Source: Christensenella sp. UBA7703
GTDB taxonomy: Bacteria; Bacillota; Clostridia; Christensenellales; CAG-138
Assembly (NCBI GenBank): GCA_002482505.1
Contig: DLGD01000004.1
Location: forward strand, 1-45,993
DNA: 45,993 bases
Direction of reading: 5' to 3'
Part shown: positions 8,239-16,107 of the stretch, piece after piece
How positions within the stretch are numbered: position 1 is the stretch's first letter
Layout: every line of letters begins with the position of its first letter
Position numbers and translations under genes: made by a program
The notes under the pieces: model-generated
The model's input: only the letters and a program-made list of their open reading frames with translations
Database searches by the model: none
What the model was told of the DNA's origin: nothing

Positions 8239-9915
8239 ATGAACCACCAGACCGATATCGAAATTGCACAGTTCGCTCAACCATTGCCGATTCTGGAGAT
8301 TGCCCGCGCGCTGGAGATCGACGAGCGGTTTGTGGAGCAATATGGCCGCAACAAGGCAAAGATCGACTACAATCTGCTCAAAGAGCTCGACGGTAAACCC
8401 GACGGCAAGCTGATTCTTGTGACTGCGATCTCGCCAACCCCGGCGGGCGAGGGCAAGACGACCACGACGGTTGGCCTTGCGGATGGGCTGAGGAAGATCG
8501 GCAAACGTGCGGTGGTCGCCCTGCGGGAACCGTCGCTTGGCCCCGTGTTCGGCATGAAGGGCGGCGCGGCCGGTGGCGGGCACGCGCAGGTTGTGCCGAT
8601 GGAGGACATCAACCTGCATTTTACGGGAGATTTTCACGCAATCGGCGCGGCGAACAACCTGCTCGCGGCGATGCTGGATAACCACATCTATCAGGGCAAC
8701 GCGCTGGGCATCGATCCGCGCAGAATCACCTGGAAGCGCTGCGTGGACATGAACGACCGCCAGCTTCGCTTCGTGGTGGATGGACTCGGCGGACGGGTCA
8801 ACGGCACCCCGCGCGAGGATGGCTACGACATCACGGTTGCGAGCGAGGTCATGGCGGTGCTGTGCCTTGCTTCGGATATCACGGATCTCAAGGCGCGCCT
8901 TGGTCGCATCATCGTCGGCTATACGTATGATGAAAAACCAGTCACGGCGGGTGACCTGAAGGCGGAGGGCGCGATGGCGGCGCTTCTCAAGGACGCGCTC
9001 AAGCCGAATCTCGTGCAGACGCTGGAACACACGCCCGCGTTTGTGCACGGGGGTCCCTTTGCCAACATTGCCCACGGCTGCAACTCGCTGACCGCGACGC
9101 GCCTTGCGCTCAAGCTTGGCGACTATGCGGTGACCGAGGCGGGCTTTGGCGCGGACCTCGGTGCGGAGAAGTTCATCGACATCAAGTGCCGCATGTCGGG
9201 GCTCAAGCCCGCTGCCGTGGTCGTGGTTGCGACCGTGCGCGCGCTGAAACACCACGGCGGCTCGCCCAAGGATCAACTCACGACGGAGAATCTCGACGCG
9301 CTGGAAAAAGGCCTGCCAAACCTGCTCCAGCATGTGGACAATATTCAGAATGTATTCGGATTACCATGCGTGGTGGCGATCAACGCGTTCCCGACCGATA
9401 CCGCGGCCGAACTTGCGCTGGTGGAGGAAAAATGCCGCGTACAGAACGTTCCCGTTGCGCTCTCGGAAGTCTGGGCAAAGGGCGGCGAAGGCGGGCGCGC
9501 GCTGGCGGAGGCGGTCTGCCGCATTGCAGAAGGTGAAAACCACTTTGCGCAGAGTTATTCGTTGGAGCTACCCATCGAGCAAAAGATCGAGGCGATCGTC
9601 AAGCGCGTCTATCGCGGAGAGGGCGTCACCTTTAGCCCCGAGGCGAAGAAACAGGCAAAGCAGCTTACCGACCTCGGCTTTGGTAACCTGCCTGTCTGCA
9701 TGGCGAAGACGCAGTATTCGTTCTCGGACAATGCTGCGCTGCTCGGCGCGCCGCGCGGTTTCACGCTCAACGTGCGCCAGCTCAAGGTCAGCGCGGGCGC
9801 GGGTTTCATCGTCGCGCTCACGGGGGATATCATGACCATGCCGGGTCTGCCGAAATCACCCGCGGCGGAGCGCATCGACGTGGACGAAACCGGCAGGATC
9901 AGCGGACTGTTTTAA
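8239..9915 (+). CDS. fhs: Formate--tetrahydrofolate ligase
   Basis: A 558-residue cytoplasmic enzyme, full length for the family (about 556). It makes 10-formyl-tetrahydrofolate from formate, tetrahydrofolate and ATP, the entry step of the methyl branch of the Wood-Ljungdahl pathway and of one-carbon supply for purines. The P-loop TPAGEGKT is at 67-74, followed by the family's REPSLGPVFGMKGGAAGGG block, LHFTGDFHAI and FGADLGAEKF. Start: ATG at 8239 has AAGGAG 7 bases upstream and gives the family N-terminus; the frame is open further upstream but encodes the leader. It heads an operon with folD 24 bases downstream. One fhs does not prove acetogenesis; no CODH/ACS genes are in the window. Confidence 0.97.
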   Translation: MNHQTDIEIAQFAQPLPILEIARALEIDERFVEQYGRNKAKIDYNLLKELDGKPDGKLILVTAISPTPAGEGKTTTTVGLADGLRKIGKRAVVALREPSLGPVFGMKGGAAGGGHAQVVPMEDINLHFTGDFHAIGAANNLLAAMLDNHIYQGNALGIDPRRITWKRCVDMNDRQLRFVVDGLGGRVNGTPREDGYDITVASEVMAVLCLASDITDLKARLGRIIVGYTYDEKPVTAGDLKAEGAMAALLKDALKPNLVQTLEHTPAFVHGGPFANIAHGCNSLTATRLALKLGDYAVTEAGFGADLGAEKFIDIKCRMSGLKPAAVVVVATVRALKHHGGSPKDQLTTENLDALEKGLPNLLQHVDNIQNVFGLPCVVAINAFPTDTAAELALVEEKCRVQNVPVALSEVWAKGGEGGRALAEAVCRIAEGENHFAQSYSLELPIEQKIEAIVKRVYRGEGVTFSPEAKKQAKQLTDLGFGNLPVCMAKTQYSFSDNAALLGAPRGFTLNVRQLKVSAGAGFIVALTGDIMTMPGLPKSPAAERIDVDETGRISGLF

Positions 9916-9939
9916 GCAAACAGCGGAGGGGGAAACACA

Positions 9940-10794
9940 ATGGCAACGCTGCTTCGGGGTGCGGAGGTCGTCTCCGCACTGAATGAAAGAATCCAATCGG
10001 AGGTTGCCGCGCTGAAAAAACGCGGGGTTGTGCCAACGCTTGCGATTCTCCGCGTCGGAGAAAAGCCGGACGACCTTGCCTATGAGCGCGGCGCGAACAA
10101 GCGCGCGGAAACGGTGGGTATCGCAATCCGCCAGATCGTGCTTCCGGAGACGGTTTCGCAGGAGGCGCTGCTGACCGAGATTGCACAGATCAACGCGGAC
10201 GATTCCATCCACGGCTGCCTGATGCTCCGCCCGCTGCCCAAGCACATTGACGGCCTGCGCGCGCGGGAAGCTCTGCTGCCGGAAAAGGATATAGACGGCA
10301 TTACACAAGGGTCTCTTGCGGGTGTGTTTTCGGGAACAAAGCGCGGATTTCCGCCGTGTACCGCCAAGGCATGCATGGAGATACTGGCGTATTACAACAT
10401 CGATCCCGCGGGCAAAAACGCCGTGGTGATTGGAAGGTCCCTCGTGATCGGCAAACCCGTCGCGATGATGCTGCTGCAAAAGAACGCAACCGTGACCATC
10501 TGTCACACAAAAACGAAGGATATGCCGTCGGAGACCAAACGGGCTGAGATTTTAATCGTCGCCGCCGGAAAACCCGGTGTGGTCGGTGCGGAATACGTCT
10601 CCCCCGGTCAGACGGTGCTCGACGTTGGCATTAACTTTAACGAAGAAGGAAAGATGACAGGAGACGTGGACTTTTCTGCCGTGGAGCCGATCGTCGGCGC
10701 GATCACGCCCGTGCCCGGCGGGGTCGGTACCGTCACCACCTCCGTGCTCATGGCGCACGTTGTGGAGGCGGCAAGGCGCGCGATAGAGAGGTAA
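9940..10794 (+). CDS. folD: Methylenetetrahydrofolate dehydrogenase (FolD-type, cyclohydrolase residues missing)
   Basis: A 284-residue FolD family enzyme that interconverts 5,10-methylene- and 5,10-methenyl-tetrahydrofolate. Visible family blocks are the KDIDG substrate motif at 116-120, PPCTAKACMEIL, the cofactor motif GRSLVIGKPVAMML, ICHTKTKD and the C-terminal TPVPGGVGTVTTS. The catalytic Y-x3-K motif needed for cyclohydrolase activity reads Y48-E-R-G-A52, with Ala in place of Lys. The conserved VQLPLP block reads MLRPLP, so the catalytic Gln is Leu. I recall this YERGA-type pattern from clostridial FolD proteins. It implies dehydrogenase activity without normal cyclohydrolase activity, which a separate FchA might supply; none is in this window. 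GGAGGGGG precedes the ATG. It follows fhs in the same operon. Confidence 0.93.
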   Translation: MATLLRGAEVVSALNERIQSEVAALKKRGVVPTLAILRVGEKPDDLAYERGANKRAETVGIAIRQIVLPETVSQEALLTEIAQINADDSIHGCLMLRPLPKHIDGLRAREALLPEKDIDGITQGSLAGVFSGTKRGFPPCTAKACMEILAYYNIDPAGKNAVVIGRSLVIGKPVAMMLLQKNATVTICHTKTKDMPSETKRAEILIVAAGKPGVVGAEYVSPGQTVLDVGINFNEEGKMTGDVDFSAVEPIVGAITPVPGGVGTVTTSVLMAHVVEAARRAIER

Positions 10795-10798
10795 TCTC

Positions 10799-11668
10799 AT
10801 GAAGCAAAGCAGAAAACTGAGTTTTTTGTTTACGGTGATCGTCTATGTCCTGGCGCTCGCGGTGGGCTTGTTTGTATACACGCGGGTGCGCGGCGGCGTG
10901 TTGTTTCGCGTGTTTGCGGCGGATGTTGCCGCGACGGTGTTTCTCTTTCTCGTGAGTTTGCCGCTGGAGAATGCCTCGGTGTACGATCCGTACTGGTCGG
11001 TCGCGCCCGTCATCATTCTGCCGCTCGCGATGCGTGACTTCGGCGTTTGGAACGCGGGGACAATCGCGCTGTTATGCTGCGTGGCCTATTGGGGCATTCG
11101 CCTGAGTGCCAACTGGGCGTATACCTTTCGGGGGTATGACCATCAGGATTGGCGCTATACCATGCTGCGGGAGAAATCCGGCGCGCTTTTTCCGCTGGTG
11201 AGCTTGTTTGGCATCATGCTCTTTCCGACACTGGTGGTGTTTCTTTGCCTGCTGCCCGCGCTGCACTATATCCAGTTTGGCGGAGTGAATCTCTTCACGC
11301 TGCTCGGTTTTGCGCTGTGCGTGAGCGCGGCGACGCTGCAACTGATTGCGGATGTGCAGCTGCACCGCTTTCAGCAAAAGGCGGTAAACCGCGGACAAAT
11401 CATCCGCAGCGGGGTCTGGCGGCATGCGCGCCACCCGAACTATTTGGGTGAAATTCTGATGTGGTGGGGCGTGTTTGCGGTGCTGGTCTCTGTGCGCCCT
11501 GGTCTTTGGCTGCTGGGGCTTGGAGCATTGACCAACACACTGATGTTTCTCTTCATCAGCATCCCGATGGCGGAAACCCGCATGGCGGGGTATAAAGAAG
11601 GGTTTGACCGCTATGTGAAGGAGACGAACCGACTGCTGCCGATTGCGCTCAAACACGAGAAGGTATAG
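10799..11668 (+). CDS. DUF1295 (steroid 5-alpha-reductase/ICMT-like) membrane protein
   Basis: A 289-residue integral membrane protein with about seven helices. The C-terminal half carries the DUF1295/isoprenylcysteine-methyltransferase-like signature: GQIIRSGVWRHARHPNYLGEI followed by a tryptophan-rich helix and a PMAETRM-x-GYKEGFDRY segment. Proteins of this group bind NAD(P)H or S-adenosylmethionine; the bacterial DUF1295 substrates are mostly unknown. It starts 4 bases after the folD stop with GAGAGG as ribosome site, and its own stop overlaps the start of the GNAT gene by one base, so it is translationally tied to the one-carbon operon. Whether it has any link to folate metabolism is not shown. 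Confidence 0.85.
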   Translation: MKQSRKLSFLFTVIVYVLALAVGLFVYTRVRGGVLFRVFAADVAATVFLFLVSLPLENASVYDPYWSVAPVIILPLAMRDFGVWNAGTIALLCCVAYWGIRLSANWAYTFRGYDHQDWRYTMLREKSGALFPLVSLFGIMLFPTLVVFLCLLPALHYIQFGGVNLFTLLGFALCVSAATLQLIADVQLHRFQQKAVNRGQIIRSGVWRHARHPNYLGEILMWWGVFAVLVSVRPGLWLLGLGALTNTLMFLFISIPMAETRMAGYKEGFDRYVKETNRLLPIALKHEKV

Positions 11669-12141
11669 TGTCTTTGGTGGCAGAAGGCAGGTGCGCTTTG
11701 GAGATCAAGCAGATTTGCGAGGATAAGAAACAGGTTCTGGAGTTACTATTGCTGGCGGACGAACAGGAGTCGATGATCGATCGCTATCTCGATCGCGGAG
11801 AACTCTTTGCGCTGTATGATAACGGCTTGAAGAGCGTTTGCGTGGTGACGCGAGAGAGCGAAACCGAATGCGAACTCAAAAACATCGCCACATACGAAGC
11901 GTGGCACGGCAAAGGGTATGGCAGCAAGCTCCTGCATCACGTTTTTACATACTATCGCGGGAAATGCCAGACCATGACCGTCGGAACAGGGGACAGCCCG
12001 TGGATTTTGCGCTTTTATGAAAAGAACGGATTTCAAATTTTCCACAGGGTAAAGAATTTCTTCACCGACAACTATGACCATCCAATGTTTGACAACGGGG
12101 TGCAATTGGTGGATATGGTGTATTTGAGAAGGCCCTTATAG
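11668..12141 (+). CDS. GNAT family N-acetyltransferase
   Basis: A 157-residue acetyl-CoA-dependent N-acetyltransferase. The acetyl-CoA loop reads WHGKGYGSKLL, the R/Q-x-x-G-x-G/A pattern of the GNAT fold, and the later FYEKNGF segment is the usual beta-alpha-beta end of the domain. The start GTG at 11668 overlaps the previous stop codon (TAGTG) and has GAGAAGG 5 bases upstream. A TTG at 11698 would give the N-terminus MEIKQICEDKKQ, typical of homologues, so the true start may be ten codons later. The acceptor substrate is unknown. It is the last gene of the operon, ended by a bidirectional terminator. Confidence 0.85.
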   Translation: MSLVAEGRCALEIKQICEDKKQVLELLLLADEQESMIDRYLDRGELFALYDNGLKSVCVVTRESETECELKNIATYEAWHGKGYGSKLLHHVFTYYRGKCQTMTVGTGDSPWILRFYEKNGFQIFHRVKNFFTDNYDHPMFDNGVQLVDMVYLRRPL

Positions 12142-12176
12142 TCGGAGAGCCACTCTGTAAAAACGAATACTACAAA

Positions 12177-12211
12177 CAAAAAACCGTCCAATCGCTTGGG
12201 CGGTTTTTCGC
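12177..12211. terminator. Bidirectional terminator between GNAT and rhodanese genes
   Basis: AAAAACCGTCC and TGGGCGGTTTTT form a 10- to 11-bp stem with a short loop. It has T-tracts on both strands (five Ts on plus, six on minus), serving the two convergent units. Confidence 0.88.
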
Positions 12212-12270
12212 GAGATAGGAACAACATGGAGTTCGACTTTGGGGTTACTCCTGTTCTGCGTGGAAGAAAA

Positions 12271-12693
12271 TTAATCAGTGACGACCTCATACGGCCAGTC
12301 GATCATGCCGCCGAAATCCACCACGTTGGTATAGCCGATGGCGAGAAGCTTCTTTGCCGCCTGTGCACTGCGGTTGCCGCTGCGGCAGTAGACGAGAATC
12401 TCCGCGTCAAGGTCGGGCAGTAAATCCGGCTGCTGATCCAAGATCGTCTCGTTGGGGACAAGGATTGCGCCTGCAATATGCCCCGCGTCAAATTCTTCCT
12501 TCGTGCGCACGTCGAGGATCACAATCTCGTCTCCGCTGTCCATGCGTTCTTTTGCGTCCGCTGCGGTGATCTTTTTATACTCCGCCGTCGGCGCGGGGGA
12601 AGGCGTTGGTTCCATCTTTGCCGCGGGCGCCGCGCAGGCGGAGAGCGTCAGCGCAGAAAGCGCGAGGAGAAAGAATTGACCGAGTTTTTTCAT
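12271..12693 (-). CDS. Rhodanese-domain lipoprotein
   Basis: A 140-residue exported lipoprotein with a single rhodanese domain. The signal peptide ends in the lipobox LSAC with Cys20; a short Pro/Thr linker (about 27-37) follows. The rhodanese core includes VILDVRTKEEFDAGHI and the active-site loop CRSGNRS with Cys103, which would carry a persulfide. It ends after the VDFGGMIDWPYEV segment, normal for a one-domain protein. It probably acts on the outer face of the membrane in sulfur transfer or sulfide/cyanide handling. It lies 34 bases downstream of the ferredoxin gene, so the two form an operon; AAGGAG is 10 bases upstream of the ATG. Confidence 0.92.
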   Translation of the reverse strand: MKKLGQFFLLALSALTLSACAAPAAKMEPTPSPAPTAEYKKITAADAKERMDSGDEIVILDVRTKEEFDAGHIAGAILVPNETILDQQPDLLPDLDAEILVYCRSGNRSAQAAKKLLAIGYTNVVDFGGMIDWPYEVVTD

Positions 12694-12727
12694 AATAGGT
12701 ACACTCCTTGAAAAGAATAAAACGTCG

Positions 12728-12979
12728 TCAGGCCAGCGTGATTGCGCCCATCGGGCAATAGCGAACGCACTTGCCGCACTTGATGCATTTGTCCATATCC
12801 GCGGTTGGCGCGCTGAAGCGAATCTGTGAAAGCGCCTCGACGGGGCAAACCCGAACGGAAGGGCAGGGGTGGTTTTCCGGGCAACGGTTGCGGTTTACGC
12901 GGATGATCGCATCCGCGCCGACAGGCTGTTTCTGCTCCGGCTCACCGCCGAACATCTGGTTCCAAATACTGTTACTCAA
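12728..12979 (-). CDS. Small iron-sulfur protein with an atypical first cluster motif
   Basis: An 83-residue ferredoxin-like protein. The C-terminal half has a full [4Fe-4S] motif, C65-x2-C68-x2-C71-x3-C75-P. The N-terminal site is unusual: C33, C39 and C45 (followed by Pro) with five residues between each, inside CPENHPCPSVRVCP, and no obvious fourth cysteine. It may hold a [3Fe-4S] cluster, use another ligand, or be structural. The start is TTG at 12977-12979 with GAGGT 7 bases upstream. It is co-transcribed with the rhodanese lipoprotein. An electron-transfer role is inferred. Confidence 0.82.
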   Translation of the reverse strand: MSNSIWNQMFGGEPEQKQPVGADAIIRVNRNRCPENHPCPSVRVCPVEALSQIRFSAPTADMDKCIKCGKCVRYCPMGAITLA

Positions 12980-13075
12980 GCAAATACCTCACAACGATTG
13001 ATTCAACTTATTTACTTTAGAGTAAAGCTTTTCGAGTCAATCAACCGTAACCAAGTCACGAAAAGGCCCGCTTTC

Positions 13076-13104
13076 TTGCACGAAAGCACGAAATTTGGTA
13101 TGAT
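13076..13104 (+). promoter_or_regulatory. Promoter of the first GGDEF gene
   Basis: TTGCAC (13076-13081), exactly 17 bases, TATGAT (13099-13104). It places the transcript start near 13111, which rules out start codons before that point. Confidence 0.65.
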
Positions 13105-13156
13105 TTGCCTATATTCCGCACGTGATATGCCTGTTGCAATCCGGCGGTTAGGGCAG

Positions 13157-14278
13157 GTGAATTTCGGCTTGGAAAAGAGATTCTTTCGGTTGACCCCGAC
13201 GCAAATCCGGAGCCAAATGCAGCACGGGCAGTTGACCAAGATGTTTTTTGCTGGCATGATTTGCAGCGTCGCTGGCGCAATCGGTATGGGTGTGTGCGGC
13301 TATTTCGTCGTGATGGCGACCCTGATCGTCGCGGCGCTTTCCATGCTCCTCTCCGCGTGGCTCAAGCTAAGCGGCAAGATTTCGGAGGAGACCGCAGGGA
13401 TTATTCCGATGGCGATCCTTTGCTTTGTGTATACGCCTGCCGCTTGGTTTACGTTCGATGGCTTGATGGGAGGCGCGCCGTATCAGGCGATTTTGCTGAT
13501 CACGATGATCCTGCTTTCCTATTACGGGAAACCGCAGCGGTTGCTGCTCTTGCTCTACATGTCGTTGCTAGCCATACTGCTGATCGTGTGGTTTGCATCC
13601 TTTGGCGGAAATCCGCCATACCGGTTTATCTGGGGCACGCTGGTTACGTTCCTGCTTGCAATCGTGCTGACGATTGTCTTTTTGCAAAAATCAAAACAGC
13701 ACCATCTGCAGATCAATGAAAATCTGCTCGATCAGTCCAACCGTGATGCTGTGACCCAGCTCTTCAACCGCAGAGCGATCGACGGTATCCTCGAGCGGGA
13801 GGAGGCGCGTTTTCAAACCGGCGGGGAAGATTATATCGTCATCATGCTGGATGTCGACGAGTTTAAGCGAATCAACGACAGCTTTGGCCATACCATCGGG
13901 GATTCGGTGCTCCGGAGCGTTGCAGAGCGGCTTTCCGGCGCGATTCGGGAGCAGGATTTTGCCGCGCGTTATGGCGGGGACGAGTTTTTGATCGTGCTTT
14001 CGGTCAACGGAAAAGAGAACGCAAACAGCATCTATGAACGGATCACCGCGAATGTTTGCAGAATCAGCGGCTATGCGTTTGAGGTGCTCGTCAGCGCGGG
14101 CGGCGCCCGGCGGCGGGAGTGCGAGTCTCTTGCTGCGCTCATCGCGCTTGCGGATCAAAGGATGTATGAGATGAAGCGAACCCGCGCAGGCGCAGCGAAA
14201 CGCAGCGATCAGGTGCCGATGGCAGATTTGCCGCACGAAGGCGAACCGGCCCAGGCAGATAAACCGCGCGATGAGTAA
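13157..14278 (+). CDS. Membrane-bound GGDEF diguanylate cyclase
   Basis: About 373 residues: an N-terminal membrane block of about six helices with no recognised sensory domain, then a GGDEF domain from roughly residue 190. It is expected to make cyclic di-GMP from two GTP. The active site is intact (YGGDEF, 273-277), with LDVDEFKRINDSFGH upstream, and the inhibitory site R264-x2-D267 is in the correct place, so product feedback is likely. Start choice is uncertain: the promoter at 13076-13104 excludes earlier ones, GTG at 13157 has AGGG nearby, ATG at 13127 has no ribosome site, and ATG at 13217 has GGAG 4 bases upstream. The C-terminal 25 residues are polar and unstructured. Confidence 0.85.
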   Translation: MNFGLEKRFFRLTPTQIRSQMQHGQLTKMFFAGMICSVAGAIGMGVCGYFVVMATLIVAALSMLLSAWLKLSGKISEETAGIIPMAILCFVYTPAAWFTFDGLMGGAPYQAILLITMILLSYYGKPQRLLLLLYMSLLAILLIVWFASFGGNPPYRFIWGTLVTFLLAIVLTIVFLQKSKQHHLQINENLLDQSNRDAVTQLFNRRAIDGILEREEARFQTGGEDYIVIMLDVDEFKRINDSFGHTIGDSVLRSVAERLSGAIREQDFAARYGGDEFLIVLSVNGKENANSIYERITANVCRISGYAFEVLVSAGGARRRECESLAALIALADQRMYEMKRTRAGAAKRSDQVPMADLPHEGEPAQADKPRDE

Positions 14279-14304
14279 TATTTCGATATCGTGGGGGCCA
14301 GGGT

Positions 14305-14751
14305 ATGACAATCGAATCGTTTTGGCAGCAGTTTCTGGAGCAAACGGGCAGAGATGCGCAGACAAAGTATCTGGAATGCTTTCATTTTGACTTAAATGAG
14401 CGCTCTGCAACTGAACTGTTGGCGCTGGTTCTCTCCGGTAAGAAGCGGGCGACGGCGAGCAGCCTCTATGCGTTCCCGCCCGGAGAAGCGCCAAAACCGG
14501 GCGATCTTTCCATCGTCACCGACTGGGTCGATAACCCGCGCTGCGTGATCGAGACCAAATCCGTTCAGGTGATTCCGTTTTGCGAGATGACGTTTGAAAT
14601 TTGCTCCCGCGAGGGCGAGGACGAATGCCTCGAAACTTGGCAGGCGGGGCACAGGCGGTTTTTCTCCGAAGATGGCAAAGAGATAGGATACGAGTTTACA
14701 GAAGATATGCCCGTCATCTTCGAAGACTTCGAGGTCGTCTATCGGGTATAA
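14305..14751 (+). CDS. ASCH domain protein
   Basis: A 148-residue soluble protein of the ASCH superfamily, a PUA-like fold thought to bind RNA or nucleotides. Typical features are the segment LLALVLSGKKRATASSLYAF near residues 38-57, the PKPGDLSIVTDW block, and the C-terminal CLETWQAGHRRFF helix. One bacterial ASCH protein (E. coli YqfB) is an N4-acetylcytidine amidohydrolase, but this subgroup is longer and uncharacterised. It follows the GGDEF gene by 26 bases and may be co-transcribed. Confidence 0.85.
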   Translation: MTIESFWQQFLEQTGRDAQTKYLECFHFDLNERSATELLALVLSGKKRATASSLYAFPPGEAPKPGDLSIVTDWVDNPRCVIETKSVQVIPFCEMTFEICSREGEDECLETWQAGHRRFFSEDGKEIGYEFTEDMPVIFEDFEVVYRV

Positions 14752-14764
14752 TGCGCAAGAAGAA

Positions 14765-14800
14765 AACGGCACGCAGAGAAAACTCTTGCGTGCCGTTTTT
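14765..14800. terminator. Bidirectional terminator between ASCH and YibE/F genes
   Basis: A perfect 11-bp stem, AACGGCACGCA / TGCGTGCCGTT, with an 11-base loop, five Ts on the plus side and TTTT on the minus side. Confidence 0.9.
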
Positions 14801-14815
14801 GCGTTATTCAGCGAA

Positions 14816-15985
14816 TTATTCTTCCATCGCGGTTTGCGAGAGGGTGGTGTTTTGTTCGCCCTTTGCCAACAGTAAACCCGAAGCAGCGGCGGTCAGCGGC
14901 GCGGCGGCGACGAGGCCGAAGGAACCAACGATGGTATGGATCACCTCGGAGGCGACGTATTTGTAGTTGAAGACGTTGATCATCGGCGTGCCCTGCGCCA
15001 TAAAGACCATCAACAGCGCAATATAACTGCCGGAATATGCCAGCAGCAGCGTGGTGGTCATCGTGCCCATTGCGGCTCTGCCGACGCGCATGCCACTCAT
15101 CATCGCCTCGAAGCGGGAGAGATCGGGCCGCTTGGTGACGACCTCGTTCACGGCGGCGGCGATATCGACCGAAAGATCCATCATTGCGCCGCTGGAGCCG
15201 ATGAAGATGCTTGCCATGAAGATCTGCGTGAGGTTGAGGTGCTCATAGCCGCTATAGAGCAGGCTTTCGGAAAACGACATCACCGCGCCGTGGATGTGAA
15301 ACGCGTTTGTGCTCATAATCCCCAACGCGGCGGTGACCGCGAGGCCGGAGATTGCGCCGATGCACGAGGCAAGCGTGATGCGGTTGAAGCCGAATACAAG
15401 CGCGATGATCATGATGATCAGCCCAGTGGTGACCAGCGCGCCAACGAGAATCGGGTTTGCGCCGTTGAGGCTCAGCGGTACGAGAATCTTCCAGATGGAT
15501 AGCACGGAGAGGATAAACGAAAGCACGGCGCGAAGGCCGGTCCAGCCCGCAAAGACGATCAACAATGCAAAAAACGCCAGCAAAAGCCAGATTTCACCGC
15601 TGATGCGATAGTGGTCAATCATGCTGACGGCGGCGACGGATCCGTCTTCCACGCTCACCAGCACAAGCGCGGTTTCGCCCGCCTTGTAGATTTTGTCCTG
15701 CTCAAACGAGCCGTTGAGCATGTTGCCTGCGCGGTGGGTTTCGCCTTTGTGGCTGCCGCCGAGGAGCTGCACGGTGCAGCTTTGCTCGCCGGAGCGGACA
15801 AGCCCCGTGTCCTTGATCGTGCTGTCGTCTGTGGAGACGATGTGCGCCGGGACGCGTTCCTCGCTTGCGAGCCTGCCTGCGCCGGCGTTCTCATAGCCGG
15901 TTGGCAGCAGGAGCAGCACCCCAATCAGCGCGAGGCAGATGACAGAAGAGAGCCAGTTTCGCTTTTTTGTCGCGGTTTTCGTCAT
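14816..15985 (-). CDS. YibE/F family membrane protein
   Basis: A 389-residue YibE/F-like protein: one N-terminal membrane helix (about 11-28), an exposed domain of about 100 residues, then seven or eight membrane helices. Family segments are visible in the C-terminal half: LYSGYEHLNLTQIF, IFIGSSGAMMDLSVDIAAAVNEV and GRAAMGTMTTTLLLAYSGSYIALL. The function is not established; a role as an ABC-like permease has been proposed because of the many small-residue helices. Start: ATG at 15983-15985 has GAGGAA 7 bases upstream; an earlier ATG at 16012 has no site. It is 122 bases downstream of alkaline phosphatase on the same strand. Confidence 0.88.
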   Translation of the reverse strand: MTKTATKKRNWLSSVICLALIGVLLLLPTGYENAGAGRLASEERVPAHIVSTDDSTIKDTGLVRSGEQSCTVQLLGGSHKGETHRAGNMLNGSFEQDKIYKAGETALVLVSVEDGSVAAVSMIDHYRISGEIWLLLAFFALLIVFAGWTGLRAVLSFILSVLSIWKILVPLSLNGANPILVGALVTTGLIIMIIALVFGFNRITLASCIGAISGLAVTAALGIMSTNAFHIHGAVMSFSESLLYSGYEHLNLTQIFMASIFIGSSGAMMDLSVDIAAAVNEVVTKRPDLSRFEAMMSGMRVGRAAMGTMTTTLLLAYSGSYIALLMVFMAQGTPMINVFNYKYVASEVIHTIVGSFGLVAAAPLTAAASGLLLAKGEQNTTLSQTAMEE

Positions 15986-16042
15986 TTTGTATTCCTCATA
16001 TCCTACCGACATCTGTCGGACGTTTTTTGGTTTAGACGGCTT

Positions 16043-16070
16043 TGGCGCCCACCCGAGAGGGCGAGCGCCA
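16043..16070. other. Strong hairpin between alkaline phosphatase and YibE/F genes
   Basis: TGGCGCCCACCC and GGGCGAGCGCCA form a 12-bp stem with two G-T pairs (read on the minus strand) and a four-base loop. There is no T-tract, so it may protect the 3' end of the upstream message or limit read-through into the YibE/F gene. Confidence 0.55.
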
Positions 16071-16107
16071 CAACTGTGTGTATGGTTTGAAGGCGTGGCT
16101 TGTTGAA

